Source: Candidatus Amoebophilus asiaticus 5a2
Lineage (GTDB): Bacteria; Bacteroidota; Bacteroidia; Cytophagales; Amoebophilaceae
Reading direction: 5' to 3'
Length of the DNA: 64,000 bases
Assembly: GCF_000020565.1 (NCBI RefSeq)
Contig: NC_010830.1
Coordinates: forward strand, 1,716,001-1,780,000
The position numbers and the translations under genes are program-made. This document shows, piece by piece, positions 29,706 through 38,909 of the stretch; position 1 is the stretch's first letter, and every line of letters begins with the position of its first letter. The notes under the pieces are model-generated. The model saw only the letters and a program-made list of their open reading frames with translations. It ran no database searches and had not been told where the DNA came from.

Positions 29706-29740
29706 GCCTTAGCTATATTATTCAGTATATAGGCTAAGGC
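29706..29740 (+). terminator. Hairpin after the ddl-PASTA operon
   Basis: GCCTTAGCTATA pairs with TATAGGCTAAGGC (one bulge) 18 bp after the ancestral stop of the PASTA gene. It lies between the convergent PASTA and dapA genes and could serve both. Confidence 0.55.
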
Positions 29741-29825
29741 ACCTACTCTACAAACAGGTGTGTCCTACTTCAATTTAAAATAGGATATAATAATACATGC
29801 CTTTTATATCAGATAAGTAAGTAAA

Positions 29826-30713
29826 TTATGCTTTATATAGCCAAGGTTGCATAGCAGCTTGCATCTGTTCGATAAATAGTGTATCAAGTGGAGCTAAAGG
29901 TAACCTTACATAGTTTTTACAAATACCTAATGCTGCTAACATTTGTTTAGTAGCTACTGGATTGCCCCCTTGTGCTATTAGTTGATGCAAAGGAAATAAT
30001 TCAAACTGATGTTCGGCAGCCAATTGAAAGTCTTTATTAAGTGCAGCTTGTACCATGGCAGTCATCTGTTTAGGAAAGGCATTTGCTAGCGTAGATATAA
30101 CACCCACGCCACCTATAGACATAATAGGCACTGTTAAAACATCATCTCCTGAAATAAGCAGAAAATCCACTGGTTTTTTTCTAGCTATTTCGATACAACT
30201 TACTAAGTTACCAGAAGCCTCTTTGATACCTATTATATTAGGATGGCTACTCAACTTAATAACAGTTTCAGGAGCTATGCTAGAGCCTGTTCTGCTAGGC
30301 ACATTGTATAATAATATAGGTATTGGGCAAACATCTGCCAACATTTTATAATGTAGATAAATACCTTCTTGAGAAGGTTTATTATAATATGGACTTACAG
30401 CCATGACAAAATCAATACCACTAAAATCCATTTCATCTATTTGCTTTATTAGATCATTGGTATTATTTCCTCCAAGTCCATATACAATAGGTATAGCATT
30501 AGGGTTATTGGCCTGTATAAATCCGAGTATTTCTTTTTTCTCTCTAGATGTTGTAGTAGCAGCTTCTCCCGTAGTACCATGTACGACCCAATAGTTTACT
30601 CCTCCTGCCGTATTTATCTGTAACAGCTTAGCTAATCCTTCAAAATCAACTTGTAGTTTTTCGTCAAACGGTGTCACTAGTGCCACACCTGTGCCTTTTA
30701 ATTTTTCTATCAT
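29826..30713 (-). CDS. dapA: 4-hydroxy-tetrahydrodipicolinate synthase
   Basis: The 295-residue TIM-barrel aldolase condenses pyruvate with aspartate semialdehyde, the first committed step to diaminopimelate and lysine. All catalytic residues are visible: Schiff-base Lys164 in IGIKEASG, Tyr136 in LLYNVPSR with Arg141, and Thr47-Thr48 in VHGTTGE. The GDD block (LLISGDDVLTVP) is also present. The start overlaps the end of the DUF6913 gene by four bases (ATGA), which places it third in a ligA-DUF6913-dapA operon. Retention of dapA beside ddl suggests meso-diaminopimelate is still made or used for something. Confidence 0.96.
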   Translation of the reverse strand: MIEKLKGTGVALVTPFDEKLQVDFEGLAKLLQINTAGGVNYWVVHGTTGEAATTTSREKKEILGFIQANNPNAIPIVYGLGGNNTNDLIKQIDEMDFSGIDFVMAVSPYYNKPSQEGIYLHYKMLADVCPIPILLYNVPSRTGSSIAPETVIKLSSHPNIIGIKEASGNLVSCIEIARKKPVDFLLISGDDVLTVPIMSIGGVGVISTLANAFPKQMTAMVQAALNKDFQLAAEHQFELFPLHQLIAQGGNPVATKQMLAALGICKNYVRLPLAPLDTLFIEQMQAAMQPWLYKA

Positions 30714-31267
30714 ACTTGTAACAGTTGCATATAGTTAAGCATCTTGCTAATCAAACTATCAAACGTAAACTTTTTATCTGTTTCAACAAGCCCCTTAAAA
30801 AGTATATCAAATATAGAATTTCTTCCAACCATAAAATTTCCAATCTTACATTTAGCGTTACAGATAGTAATGATATAGTCTAACACAGGATCACTGGTTA
30901 GGTCTAGATGATATAAATGCTCAAATGGAGTTTTTAAAAAATCATTTAGCTCCCGATTTTTGGTATGCCCTAGTAAATTGATATCCTGCTTAGAAAAAGC
31001 CTTGAATTTTATGTTAGGATTCATTTGGTGGGTAGGCAGATAGCATAACACTTTAACTTGCTTACCACTAGCTTTTATTTTTTCTATAGCACGTAATACA
31101 GCTTCAGTTTTTTCTGGATTATCTACCTCTACTGTATATATCAAACCTATTGCCAAAGGCACTCGGCTATTAGTAATAATAGGTACCCTCTTTTTATACT
31201 GTTTGGAGTAACGAGTATATAAAGCTAAAAGTCTATCTTTTAATTTATCTTTAAAAAAAGAAATCAT
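30710..31267 (-). CDS. DUF6913 family protein
   Basis: The 185-residue protein has a basic amphipathic N-terminal helix, the segment [32 protein letters not shown], and a late block [15 protein letters not shown] followed by GNFMVGRN. This order matches DUF6913, a Bacteroidota-specific family of unknown function that is usually encoded beside dapA or ligA. It overlaps both neighbours by four bases, so translation is probably coupled. No catalytic motif or signal peptide is seen; it is probably cytoplasmic. Confidence 0.8.
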
Positions 31268-33282
31268 AATTCCAGCATTTGTAAGATTTCCGTTTCATTG
31301 ATAGTAGAAATACCTAGCGCTTGTGCTTGTGCTACTTTACCAGGACCAGGATTTTCGCCTATTATCAAATAGTTTAGTTTAGCCGAAATATTAGTCAGTA
31401 TTCCCCCTCCTTTCTTTTTAATCAACTCTTTTAACTCTTCTCTTTCGAAATTCTGAAAGGTGCCTGAAATTACAAAAGTTTTTCCTGATAGTGGTAGCGA
31501 CTGAGTGGCAAAAACAGTTGCTAGCTGAGGCCTGCTTAACTGCAAACCAGCTTGCTTAAGTACATCTATGAGTGCTAAATTTTCAGGGTTTTCAAAATAG
31601 TTGGTTACACTATGGGCAATTTCTGTGCCAATAAAAGGAATAGCTATTAAATCCTCTACAGTAGCATTAGATAAAGTATCTATGTCAGTATAATACTGCG
31701 TAATTTTATCGGCAATTACTTCGCCCACATGTCTAATTCCTAGAGCAAATAAAACACGTTCAAAAGGACGTTGTTTAGAGCTCTCTATACCACTTAGTAC
31801 ATTGCGAGTAGCCAAGTCTTTAAAACCTTCTAAAGAACGTATATCCTGGTATTTGAGCGAATATAAGTCGGCTGGTGTATGCACCAAGCCCCTATTAATC
31901 AACATTTCTATAGTCTGCTTGCCAATAGAGCGGATATCCATAGCTTTCCTATGCACAAAATGTTTGAGCAAACCTTGCAGCTGATAAGGACATCCTTTTG
32001 TATTAGGACAATAGTATAGTGCCTTTTCATATCTTTTTACTAACTCAGTGCCACATGCAGGACAATGTGTTACAAATTTTACAGGCTCGCTATCCAGACT
32101 TCTTTTACTTACATCTGTACCTGTTATCTTAGGTATAATTTCACCCCCCTTTTCTATAAAAACTGTATCACCTAAGTGAAGGTCTAGGCGCTGAATCTCA
32201 CCTGCATTATGTAAAGTTGCTCTTTTTACAATAGTGCCAGCCAAAAGAATAGGCTTTAAATGAGCTACTGGTGTAATTACTCCTGTTCTACCTACTTGAT
32301 AATCTACAGATTCTAGTATAGTAGCTAGATTCTCTGGTTTATATTTATATGCAATAGCCCAGCGAGGACTTTTAGCAGTTAAGCCTAGCTTATTCTGCTG
32401 AAGCGTATCATTTACTTTAATTACCACCCCATCTATAGCAACAGGAAGCGAGTTTTTGGCAGACTCCCAGTATTCAATATAAGCCATTACCTCTTCCAGA
32501 GTCCGGCATTTTTTATAAGTAGGAGAAACATGAAAGCACCACTTTTCTAGCCATTGAATACATACTTCATGGGTTGGCAAATCCATATCCGTAGATAATA
32601 AAGAATACATATAGCAGTCCAACCATCTTTTGGGCCCTGTACTCTTGAGTGTCTTAAGAGTGCCTGCAGTAGCATTTCTGGGATTAGCTAAAGGTTCCAG
32701 CCCATGTGCTAGCCTATCTCTATTTAATTTTTCAAAATCAGCTAGTGACATGAAGGCCTCTCCCCTTACTTCAAATGCTGGTGGCAGATCTTTATGCTCG
32801 ATTATTTGTGGAATATTAGGTATTTGCTTAGCATTTTCAGTAATATCATCTCCCTTAAAACCATCTCCACGCGTTACAACTTTATCTAATTTTCCTTCTT
32901 TATATAAAAGGCTAATAGCTACTCCATCAAACTTAAGCTCACAAAAGAATTCTATGGTTGCTCCCGGAAGTTGCTTGTGAGCACGCTTTACAAATTGCAT
33001 AACCTCTTCTGCTGAGTAAGTATTACTCAAAGAGAGCATAGGATACTGATGATAAACTGTTGCAAATTTTTTAGAAGGTTCTCCGCCTACACGTTGGGTA
33101 GGAGAATTAGGTAGCCTAAGATCAGGAAACTGGTTTTCAAGTGCTATAAGCTTTTCTAAAAGCTGATCAAACTCATAGTCTGATATTTCAGGCTGAGCCT
33201 CTTCATAGTATAGCTTATTGTGGTAGGCAACTAATGCAGTCAGCCTTTTTATTTCTTTTCTAGCCTGCTCTTTATCCATCAT
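31264..33282 (-). CDS. ligA: NAD-dependent DNA ligase
   Basis: The 672-residue LigA seals nicks in replication and repair using NAD. Domain order is complete: the Ia domain with [17 protein letters not shown], the adenylation motif KFDG with Lys117, and [14 protein letters not shown]. Then come the OB domain with [11 protein letters not shown] and the four-Cys zinc finger (CPACGTELV then [12 protein letters not shown]). Tandem helix-hairpin-helix units ([36 protein letters not shown]) follow, and a C-terminal BRCT domain ([12 protein letters not shown] and [16 protein letters not shown]). Length is normal. It opens the operon with DUF6913 and dapA. Confidence 0.98.
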
Positions 33283-33424
33283 TACCTATATTATCTAATA
33301 AAAATGCTTTATGCTAACCTCTACAAATATTTACTTAAAGCTGATATATTTGCTCTTTCATATCATAGGTAAAGATTAGGATATAATAATCAATAATCTT
33401 ATAGTAGCTAAATATGGCTACAAT

Positions 33425-34177
33425 CTACAAAAAATACTCTAACATCATTACTAGTCCGACACCTGCCACGATAGCTAATAATCTTCTAACGTTTATTCGA
33501 TGATGTGGGCTAGATTCAAAGAATATAGTCGTGGAAATATGAAGTAAATTACCAACTGCTATAGCAGCTAAGGCAACAAAAATTTGTTGGTTAAATAAGA
33601 GACTCTGACTACAATATTTACTAACCCATAGTCCTAGTGGAGAAGCAAAAGAAAAACCTAGTAAGTACCAGAAGATGGTTCGTTTTTTACGTACTATCCC
33701 TTGGAGAACACTCACTAAAGCAAAAGCTTCGGAAGATTTATGGAGTACTATACCAACCAATAATCGTGTATTAGTAGCTACATGCGAATGAGAACAAACT
33801 GTTAGTATAGCATTACTTAAAATAACACCGTCTAAAAAAGCATGTACACATAAGGAGATAAATAATGCTGTAGCAGAGACTCCATGGTGTTCATGATGTT
33901 GAGATTCATACGTATGACCATGTTCTACCCCTTGACTAAACATACCTAACAATAATTGCAAAAAGAAACCTACCAACACATAAAACCCAATAAAATGCGA
34001 TGAAGTTTGAAAAGCAAGCAAATCTGGAAGTAGATGTAAGATAGTAAGAGAGAATAGATAGCTACCAACAAATACTAACAGAAAGTTAAATGTAGATGGT
34101 TTAAGTTTAGGCAACATTAATACCACAAATCCTCCTAGTAAAGACGCTAGAAAGAGCGAAACAATTTGTGTAAACAT
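33425..34177 (-). CDS. ZIP family metal transporter
   Basis: The 250-residue polytopic protein has about eight hydrophobic helices and a His-rich loop (VEHGHTYESQHHEHHG, near residues 85-100) typical of ZIP zinc/iron importers. The transport-path helices carry the polar HAFLDGVILSNAI and HKSSEAFALVSVL motifs, equivalent to the HxxxDG and HKxPE signatures that form the metal site. It sits upstream of ligA on the same strand with a 142-bp gap. Import of zinc or another divalent metal across the inner membrane is the likely role; substrate cannot be told from sequence. Confidence 0.9.
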   Translation of the reverse strand: MFTQIVSLFLASLLGGFVVLMLPKLKPSTFNFLLVFVGSYLFSLTILHLLPDLLAFQTSSHFIGFYVLVGFFLQLLLGMFSQGVEHGHTYESQHHEHHGVSATALFISLCVHAFLDGVILSNAILTVCSHSHVATNTRLLVGIVLHKSSEAFALVSVLQGIVRKKRTIFWYLLGFSFASPLGLWVSKYCSQSLLFNQQIFVALAAIAVGNLLHISTTIFFESSPHHRINVRRLLAIVAGVGLVMMLEYFL

Positions 34178-34573
34178 ATGAGGTAATAGCTATATAGTTG
34201 GTTAAGTTGCAAATATACAATAATAAAAGTCTGATTAAATGTTTGAATGCAGTATATCTTAAAATTTAAGAAAGAGCATATGCTTTTACTGTATGTAGCA
34301 TAGAGCCACTTTATTTCACTTTTAGAAATAGGTTATAGCTGGATATCAGCATAAAAAGCTAAATCCGCTTTTTTGTTATAAAGAAGCTTACTAAGGTTTC
34401 TAGTTACAGCACAAACGTCCAGCAGCCAGAAATAAAGGCGTTCTGTTTTGCAGCATCAGCTTATTATTTTAAACATCCAAAGTATAGGATCTTCTTCCTT
34501 AATGGGATTTAAGTTTGCAAAATAAGCAAGCATAACTTATTGTAAATTCCTTACTATTATTTCTAATAAACTT
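34178..34573. other. Intergenic, ZIP promoter region
   Basis: About 400 bp without a recognisable gene. Near the ZIP gene, CAAATATA on the plus strand (34210-34217) reads TATATTTG on the minus strand and fits the Bacteroidota -7 consensus, 33 bp before the ZIP start. The rest shows nothing I can name. Confidence 0.35.
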
Positions 34574-35053
34574 ATGAGAAGGAATCATCCGCTGTTTCAG
34601 CAATATACAGCTTATGTTTTACTTGTAAACTTTTTCTTACAAAGTTGTGATGATCTCAAGCTTCCAGTCATACCTATTACTGGAGAGCCAGCAACATCTA
34701 TACAAGCACATACTCAAGCAATCTTACTACTCAACCGATATTGAGTTTTTAAACCGATATTGAGTCTTTAATAGGATAAGAACTTATAGCAAAAGGGAGA
34801 GATATTGTTGCCTGTTATCAATTATCAAGAATCAGGCACATTAAAGGCAAATGTCGAGATGTACACACCTCAAGGATTAATGCCTATCAAGGAGCAGAAG
34901 TATTACTAGAACAAGGAGCGGATGTATCTAGGTTGGTTAGTTTAGACAACCCATCTCAAAGGCGCCGTATCCATTTCCAATTAGGCCAAAGTGGCAACCC
35001 TACTAGAGTCATTATCTATAAGGATCGCAGGATTGATAGGAGGATTAAGTGGG
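34574..35053 (+). pseudogene. Lipoprotein gene relic
   Basis: ATG 34574 opens a 56-residue frame with a lipoprotein signal (YVLLVNFFLQSCDDL) and ends in a TGA. After a short tandem copy of an ACCGATATTGAG unit, further protein-like pieces follow in changing frames: ELIAKGRDIVACYQ, then SGTLKANVEMYTPQGLMPI in another frame, then YQGAEVLLEQGADVSRLV and HFQLGQSGNPTRVIIYK. The order suggests one ancestral surface lipoprotein with an N-terminal module of unknown function, now broken by at least two indels and a stop. It runs straight into an IS481 relic. Confidence 0.5.
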
Positions 35054-35056
35054 GAA

Positions 35057-35298
35057 GATCTACACTAGTCTAGAAGAGTTACAGCATGACTTAGATGAGT
35101 GGCTATATTACCACAACCATCAGCGTAGTCATAGTGAAAAGTATTTTTATGGCAAGACACCTATGCAAACATGAAAAGATAGTAAGCACTTAGCTTTGGA
35201 AAAGAACAACGAGTTGTTGTATCTTTCTAGCACATCTGACAGGCTAGAGTATACTGGCAGCTTCACCCCTGTCGTAACTTGTTTGTCAGTTTAAATCT
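35057..35298 (+). pseudogene. IS481-type transposase, C-terminal relic
   Basis: The stretch reads IYTSLEELQHDLDEWLYYHN then HQRSHSEKYFYGKTPMQT, a stop, and KDSKHLALEKNNELLYLS. This is the tail of an integrase-core transposase, where a catalytic-helix WL..YN and RxH block are followed by GKTPMQ. Everything upstream in the transposase is missing, so it is a 5'-truncated fragment. It is a different subtype from the IS481 relic at 56697-57660. Confidence 0.7.
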
Positions 35299-35309
35299 TG
35301 ACTTGTACA

Positions 35310-35392
35310 CTTAATTAAGGTTCTCTTATTTTTATTAGTTTTCCAGATAAACCAAGCTTTATTATAACTAGCAACTTGGGTTATATATAATT
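35310..35392. repeat. IS982-type terminus relic
   Basis: This segment contains TTTTCCAGATAAACCAAGCT and AACTAGCAACTTGGGTT, closely matching the right end of the IS982 element at about 47030-47094. It is an orphan end, with no transposase sequence beside it, and abuts the 3' end of the broken ankyrin gene. Confidence 0.55.
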
Positions 35393-35599
35393 CTATCCTA
35401 ATCTTTTAAAGGTATTTTTTTAGTTAATAACTCAGCTATTGCTGTATGGCCTTTATATTTAGCTACCTGTAATGGAGTTAAACCTTGGTTGTTTTTATCA
35501 TTTACCTTAGTTTCCTCCTTTCCTAGTAGCAACTTAACGACTTTTATATGGTTATTCATAGCAGCCCAATGTAATGGTAAATAGTCATTCTTATCCTTA

Positions 35600-36490
35600 G
35601 AGTCTGTTCATAATCTTTGTAGGCATATTCTTAGAAAAGCAAGCACCACCATTTGTAAGCTTGTAGTTAATCTTCTCTCACAGTTTTTCCATAGGCGTCG
35701 GCATTTTTCCAGCCAGCCAAAACTTCGCTCCACTATCCATCGCTTAGGTATTACCTTAAATCGATGCAATTCGCTCCTTTTAGCTACTTCTACTTCCGCT
35801 CCCTGAAGGACTTCTTTTACTTGGTTGGCAAACACTTCTCCACTATAGCCTCCATCTACGAGCACCTTCTTTACCTTAGCTAATTGCTCTTTGTGATCTT
35901 TAAGCATAGTTACTGCTCCATCTCTATTTGTTTCACTAGCCCGTGTAACATATATCCCATGCGGTAAGCCTTGGCTGTCTACGGCTATGTGGCGCTTGAT
36001 CCCGTTTATCTTTTTAGCTCCATCATAGCCTTTCTCTTTGGCTGTATCTGTATTCTTTATGCTTTGCGCATCTACTATAATCAGGCTCGTTTGGGCTGCT
36101 TTACCTGCTTGCTTCCTCAGACGAGCAACCATATTTTTTTAATGCTTCTTCTAGAAAGCTTATGCCATTTTCTTGCTTTTCACTCCATATCTGAAAATAA
36201 GCATGTACCGTACGCCATTTAGGAAAATCTTTAGGCAACATTCTCCATTGGCAGCCTGTCTTGAGCAGATACAGTAATCCAGAGAATACCTCATATAAAT
36301 CTACCTGGCGAGGTTTAGTCTTTTTTCGGGCTGCTTCCAAAATAGGGCGTATAACTTCAAATTGTTCTCTATTAATATTAGTAGAATACTCTTGAGTCAT
36401 AGATAAGTCCCTTTTTTATCAAGTTATTGACTAGTTTCCTCTCTAATCTAATAAATATTAACTTAATGAACAAAGATCTTGAACAGGCTC
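35600..36490 (-). mobile_element. IS5-family element inside the ankyrin gene
   Basis: The element is about 891 bp with ends GAGTCTGTTCA and GAGCCTGTTCA (one mismatch) in inverted orientation. The flanks are CTTA and CTAA when read on the minus strand, compatible with a YTAR target duplication that has mutated. It carries the transposase frames at 35608-36132 and 36101-36400 and is inserted into the 3' part of the ankyrin gene. Confidence 0.82.
35608..36400 (-). CDS. IS5 family transposase in two overlapping frames
   Basis: Frame one (36400-36101) encodes the DUF4096-like start with [34 protein letters not shown] and DFPKWRTVHAYF. Frame two (36132-35608) encodes the DDE domain with IIVDAQSIKNTD, GYDGAKKINGIKRHIAVD, VDGGYSGE and WIVERSFGWLEKCRRLWKN, including all three acidic positions. 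The frames overlap by 32 bp and meet at a run of seven A (36134-36140). Six A would fuse them as EALKN-MVARLRK. Either one base was gained in the run, or the protein is made by slippage there. Apart from that join the transposase looks complete. Confidence 0.85.
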
Positions 36491-36948
36491 TAAGAATTTA
36501 CATTAGCTCCGTTCTCTAGTAACACCTTAACCACTTCTACTTGTCCCTTGAACGCAGCCCAATGGAGCGAAGAATAACCATCTTTATCTTTAGCTTCTAT
36601 ATCAGCTCTATTTTTTAATAACAGATCAACAACATCTAGATAACCCTTCAGCGCAGCCCAATGGAGCGAAGAATAACCATCTTTATCTTTAGCTTCTATA
36701 TCAGCTCTATTTTTTAATAACAGATCAACAACATTTAAACGACCATTTTGAGCAGCCCAATGGAGCGGAGAATTACCATTGTTGTCTTTATCATTTATAT
36801 CAGATCCTTTTTGTAGTAACAGATCAACAACATTTAAACGGCCATTTTGTGCAGCCCAATGGAGTAGAGAATAACCATTCTTATCTTTGTCATTTATATT
36901 AGCTCCTTCTTGTAATAACAGATCAACAACCTCTAGATGGCCCTTCAA
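36490..36948 (-). pseudogene. Ankyrin-repeat fragment (3' part)
   Basis: This open frame holds about 4.5 ankyrin repeats of 33 residues with the consensus DGYSSLHWAAxxGxxxVVDLL, ending NGANVNS where the IS5-family element begins. The frame is open upstream of its first Met back to about 37008, reading ADIEAKDKYDASSLHLAALK. Adjacent repeats are nearly identical at DNA level (for example 36568-36660 and 36661-36730), a sign of recent repeat amplification. Ankyrin repeats mediate protein-protein contact and are typical of host-directed proteins in intracellular bacteria. Confidence 0.85.
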
Positions 36949-36992
36949 AGCAGCTAAATGCAGAGAAGATGCATCATATTTATCTTTAGCTT

Positions 36993-37209
36993 CTATATCA
37001 GCTCTATTTTTAACAGATCAACAACATTTAAACGGCCATTTTGTGCAGCCCAATGGAGCGGAGAATAACCATTCTTATCTTTGTCATTTATATTAGCTCC
37101 TTTGTCTATTAGTAAATTTGCTATATTTATATGTCCTTTTTCACTAGCTAAATGAAGAAGAGAATTGCCATTGTTGTCTTTATCATTTACTTTAGCTTCC
37201 TTTTGTATT
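36993..37209 (-). pseudogene. Ankyrin-repeat fragment (middle)
   Basis: The frame runs from the right end of the MITE (QKEAKVNDKDNNGNSLLHLA) through two ankyrin repeats to NVVDLLKIELI. There a 4-bp deletion relative to the neighbouring repeats throws it out of frame near 37010. Without the deletion it would run straight into the fragment at 36490-36948. The apparent Met start at 37259 lies inside the MITE and is not ancestral. Confidence 0.8.
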
Positions 37210-37389
37210 AGACCCGCTGCGAAACAACTGCCGTAAAAAAATAGAGGAGCATTTTGCACAATTCAGAAAATATAAAAAATAAGAATAGACGTTTAAAGTA
37301 TAAAAAACGCAGGTTGAATTTTTATAAATAATAAATTTAACTCTCAAAAATCTAATGTTTTTATCGATCTTCTGTTTCGCAGCGGGTCT
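37210..37389. mobile_element. 180-bp MITE-like element, copy in ankyrin gene
   Basis: The ends AGACCCGCTGCGAAACA and the complementary TGTTTCGCAGCGGGTCT are perfect inverted repeats; ATT is duplicated on both sides (37207-37209 and 37390-37392). The interior is non-coding. It matches the 180-bp copy at 56490-56669 in the opposite orientation, including the TTTTGCA-AATT block and the AGAGTTAAATT block. Confidence 0.9.
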
Positions 37390-38000
37390 ATTATTAAATT
37401 GGCTATTTCTGAATTTATTTTACAAGTAGCTCCGTGAAGTAAGGTCCTAACAGATACATCTGCTCCTTCTTCTATTAGTAGCTTAACTATTTCTAAATGC
37501 CCTTCTTTAGCAGCCTCATACAATGCAGTATAACCATTCTGATCCTTAGCATTTACATTTACTCCTTTTTGTATTAACAGATTAACTATTTCTAAATGCC
37601 CCTCTTTAGCAGCCTCATACAATGCAGTATAACCATTCTGATCCTTAGCATTTACATTTACTCCTTTTTGTATTAACAGATTAACTATTTCTAAATGGCC
37701 CCCTTTTGCAGCACCATGAAGTGGGTTTCCAGTGTATATACTTGCTTTATTCTCTATTAATAACTTTGCTATTTCTAAATGCCCTTCTTTAGCAGCCTCA
37801 TACAATGCAGTATAACCATTCTGATCTTTAATATTCACCTTTGCTCCCTTTTGTATTAGTAGGCTAATTATTTCTAAATGCCCCCATTTAATAGCTTCTT
37901 GAAATACCTGCGCAGGTATATGTGCTTTTTTGGCACCTCTTTTATACCATTTAATTGCCCTTATTTCATTCCTTTCTACTCCTAGACCTTTTCCATACAT
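37344..38000 (-). pseudogene. Sel1/ankyrin fragment (5' ankyrin part)
   Basis: After removal of the upstream IS5, the frame begins GHQESQYKLGEMYGKGLG and continues ERNEIRAIKWYKRGAKKAHI, a Sel1-like repeat. It then has about five ankyrin repeats (NGYTALYEAAKEGHLEIVNLL). Two consecutive repeats are almost identical in DNA (37546-37644 and 37645-37690). The true reading ends at SEIANLI where the MITE starts; the last residues to 37344 are MITE-encoded. The joining of Sel1 and ankyrin units in one chain is typical for amoeba symbionts. Confidence 0.85.
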
Positions 38001-38038
38001 TTCCCCTAACTTATATTGTGATTCTTGGTGACCTCTTA

Positions 38039-38909
38039 GAGGCTGTCTAAAAAGGGTAATTTAGATAGGAAAAGCAGACAAAACTTTATAAAATTAGTTA
38101 GTGAACTTTAAACTAACAGCTATGCCATACACTAGCGATTTAACAGATAAGGAATGGGAAGTGTTAGAACCATTAGTTACTTACATAGGTCCTTGCCGAC
38201 CCCGTAAATACACTATAAGAGAAGTATTAGATGCTATTTTCTATTTAGAAAAAACAGGCTGTCAATGGCGCATGCTACCTGCCCATTTTCCACCCTGAAA
38301 AAGTGTTTATGACTTGTATTATCGCTGGCGAAGAAATGGTAAATGGGACTTAGTCCATGATACACTTCGAGATCAAGTACGAGAAAAGTTGGGCAAACAA
38401 GCCATACCTAGCGCTGCCATTATGGATAGCCGCTCGGTTAAAACAGCACAAAAAGGGGGTCGAGAGGCTATGATGCAGCAAAAAAAGTAAAAGGCCGTAA
38501 GCAGCATATTATTGTTGATACGCTGGGGCTTATACTTTGTGTGGTAGTACATTCAGCTCACTTATCAGACTCAAGAGGATGTCATCTTTTGCTTATTCGC
38601 CTTTTTAATACATTCCCTTCTATTAAACACATATGGGTAGATGGAGGATACCAGAAAGGATGTATAATGTGGGCTTATGGGGTGCTAGGTTATACTTTAG
38701 AAGTTGTACAACGGCTCTCAAATGGGTTTCATATTCTAAAAAAGCGATGGATAGTCGAGCGTACATTTGCTTGGCTGAGTTTTTCTAGGAGGCTCTCTAA
38801 AGATTACGAGCATAATCCCAAGTCTTCTGAAACACATATTAAAATTGTTATGATTAGAATCATGCTTAAGCGGCTTTTATGACTCCATTTTGGCTTTTTA
38901 GACAGCCTC
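38039..38909 (+). mobile_element. IS5-type element, copy 2, inside the Sel1/ankyrin gene
   Basis: The length (871 bp), inverted repeats GAGGCTGTCTAAAAA and sequence are the same as in 17494-18364. TTA flanks both ends. Removing the element and one TTA restores the host gene frame exactly. It lies antisense to the interrupted gene. Confidence 0.92.
38101..38882 (+). pseudogene. IS5 family transposase with stop and frameshift (copy 2)
   Basis: It is identical to the copy at 17556-18337. The likely start is ATG 38122, a TGA replaces Trp after HFPP at 38296-38298, and the frame breaks at the five-G run 38455-38459. The DDE-domain end WIVERTFAWL is intact. Sharing both lesions means this copy descends from an already defective element or that both are expressed by recoding. 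Confidence 0.88.

Noticed and set aside
36490-38000. Regular direct repeats of about 99 bp that could suggest a CRISPR-like or VNTR array
   Set aside because: The unit length is three times 33 and every unit translates to an ankyrin repeat; there are no unique spacers.
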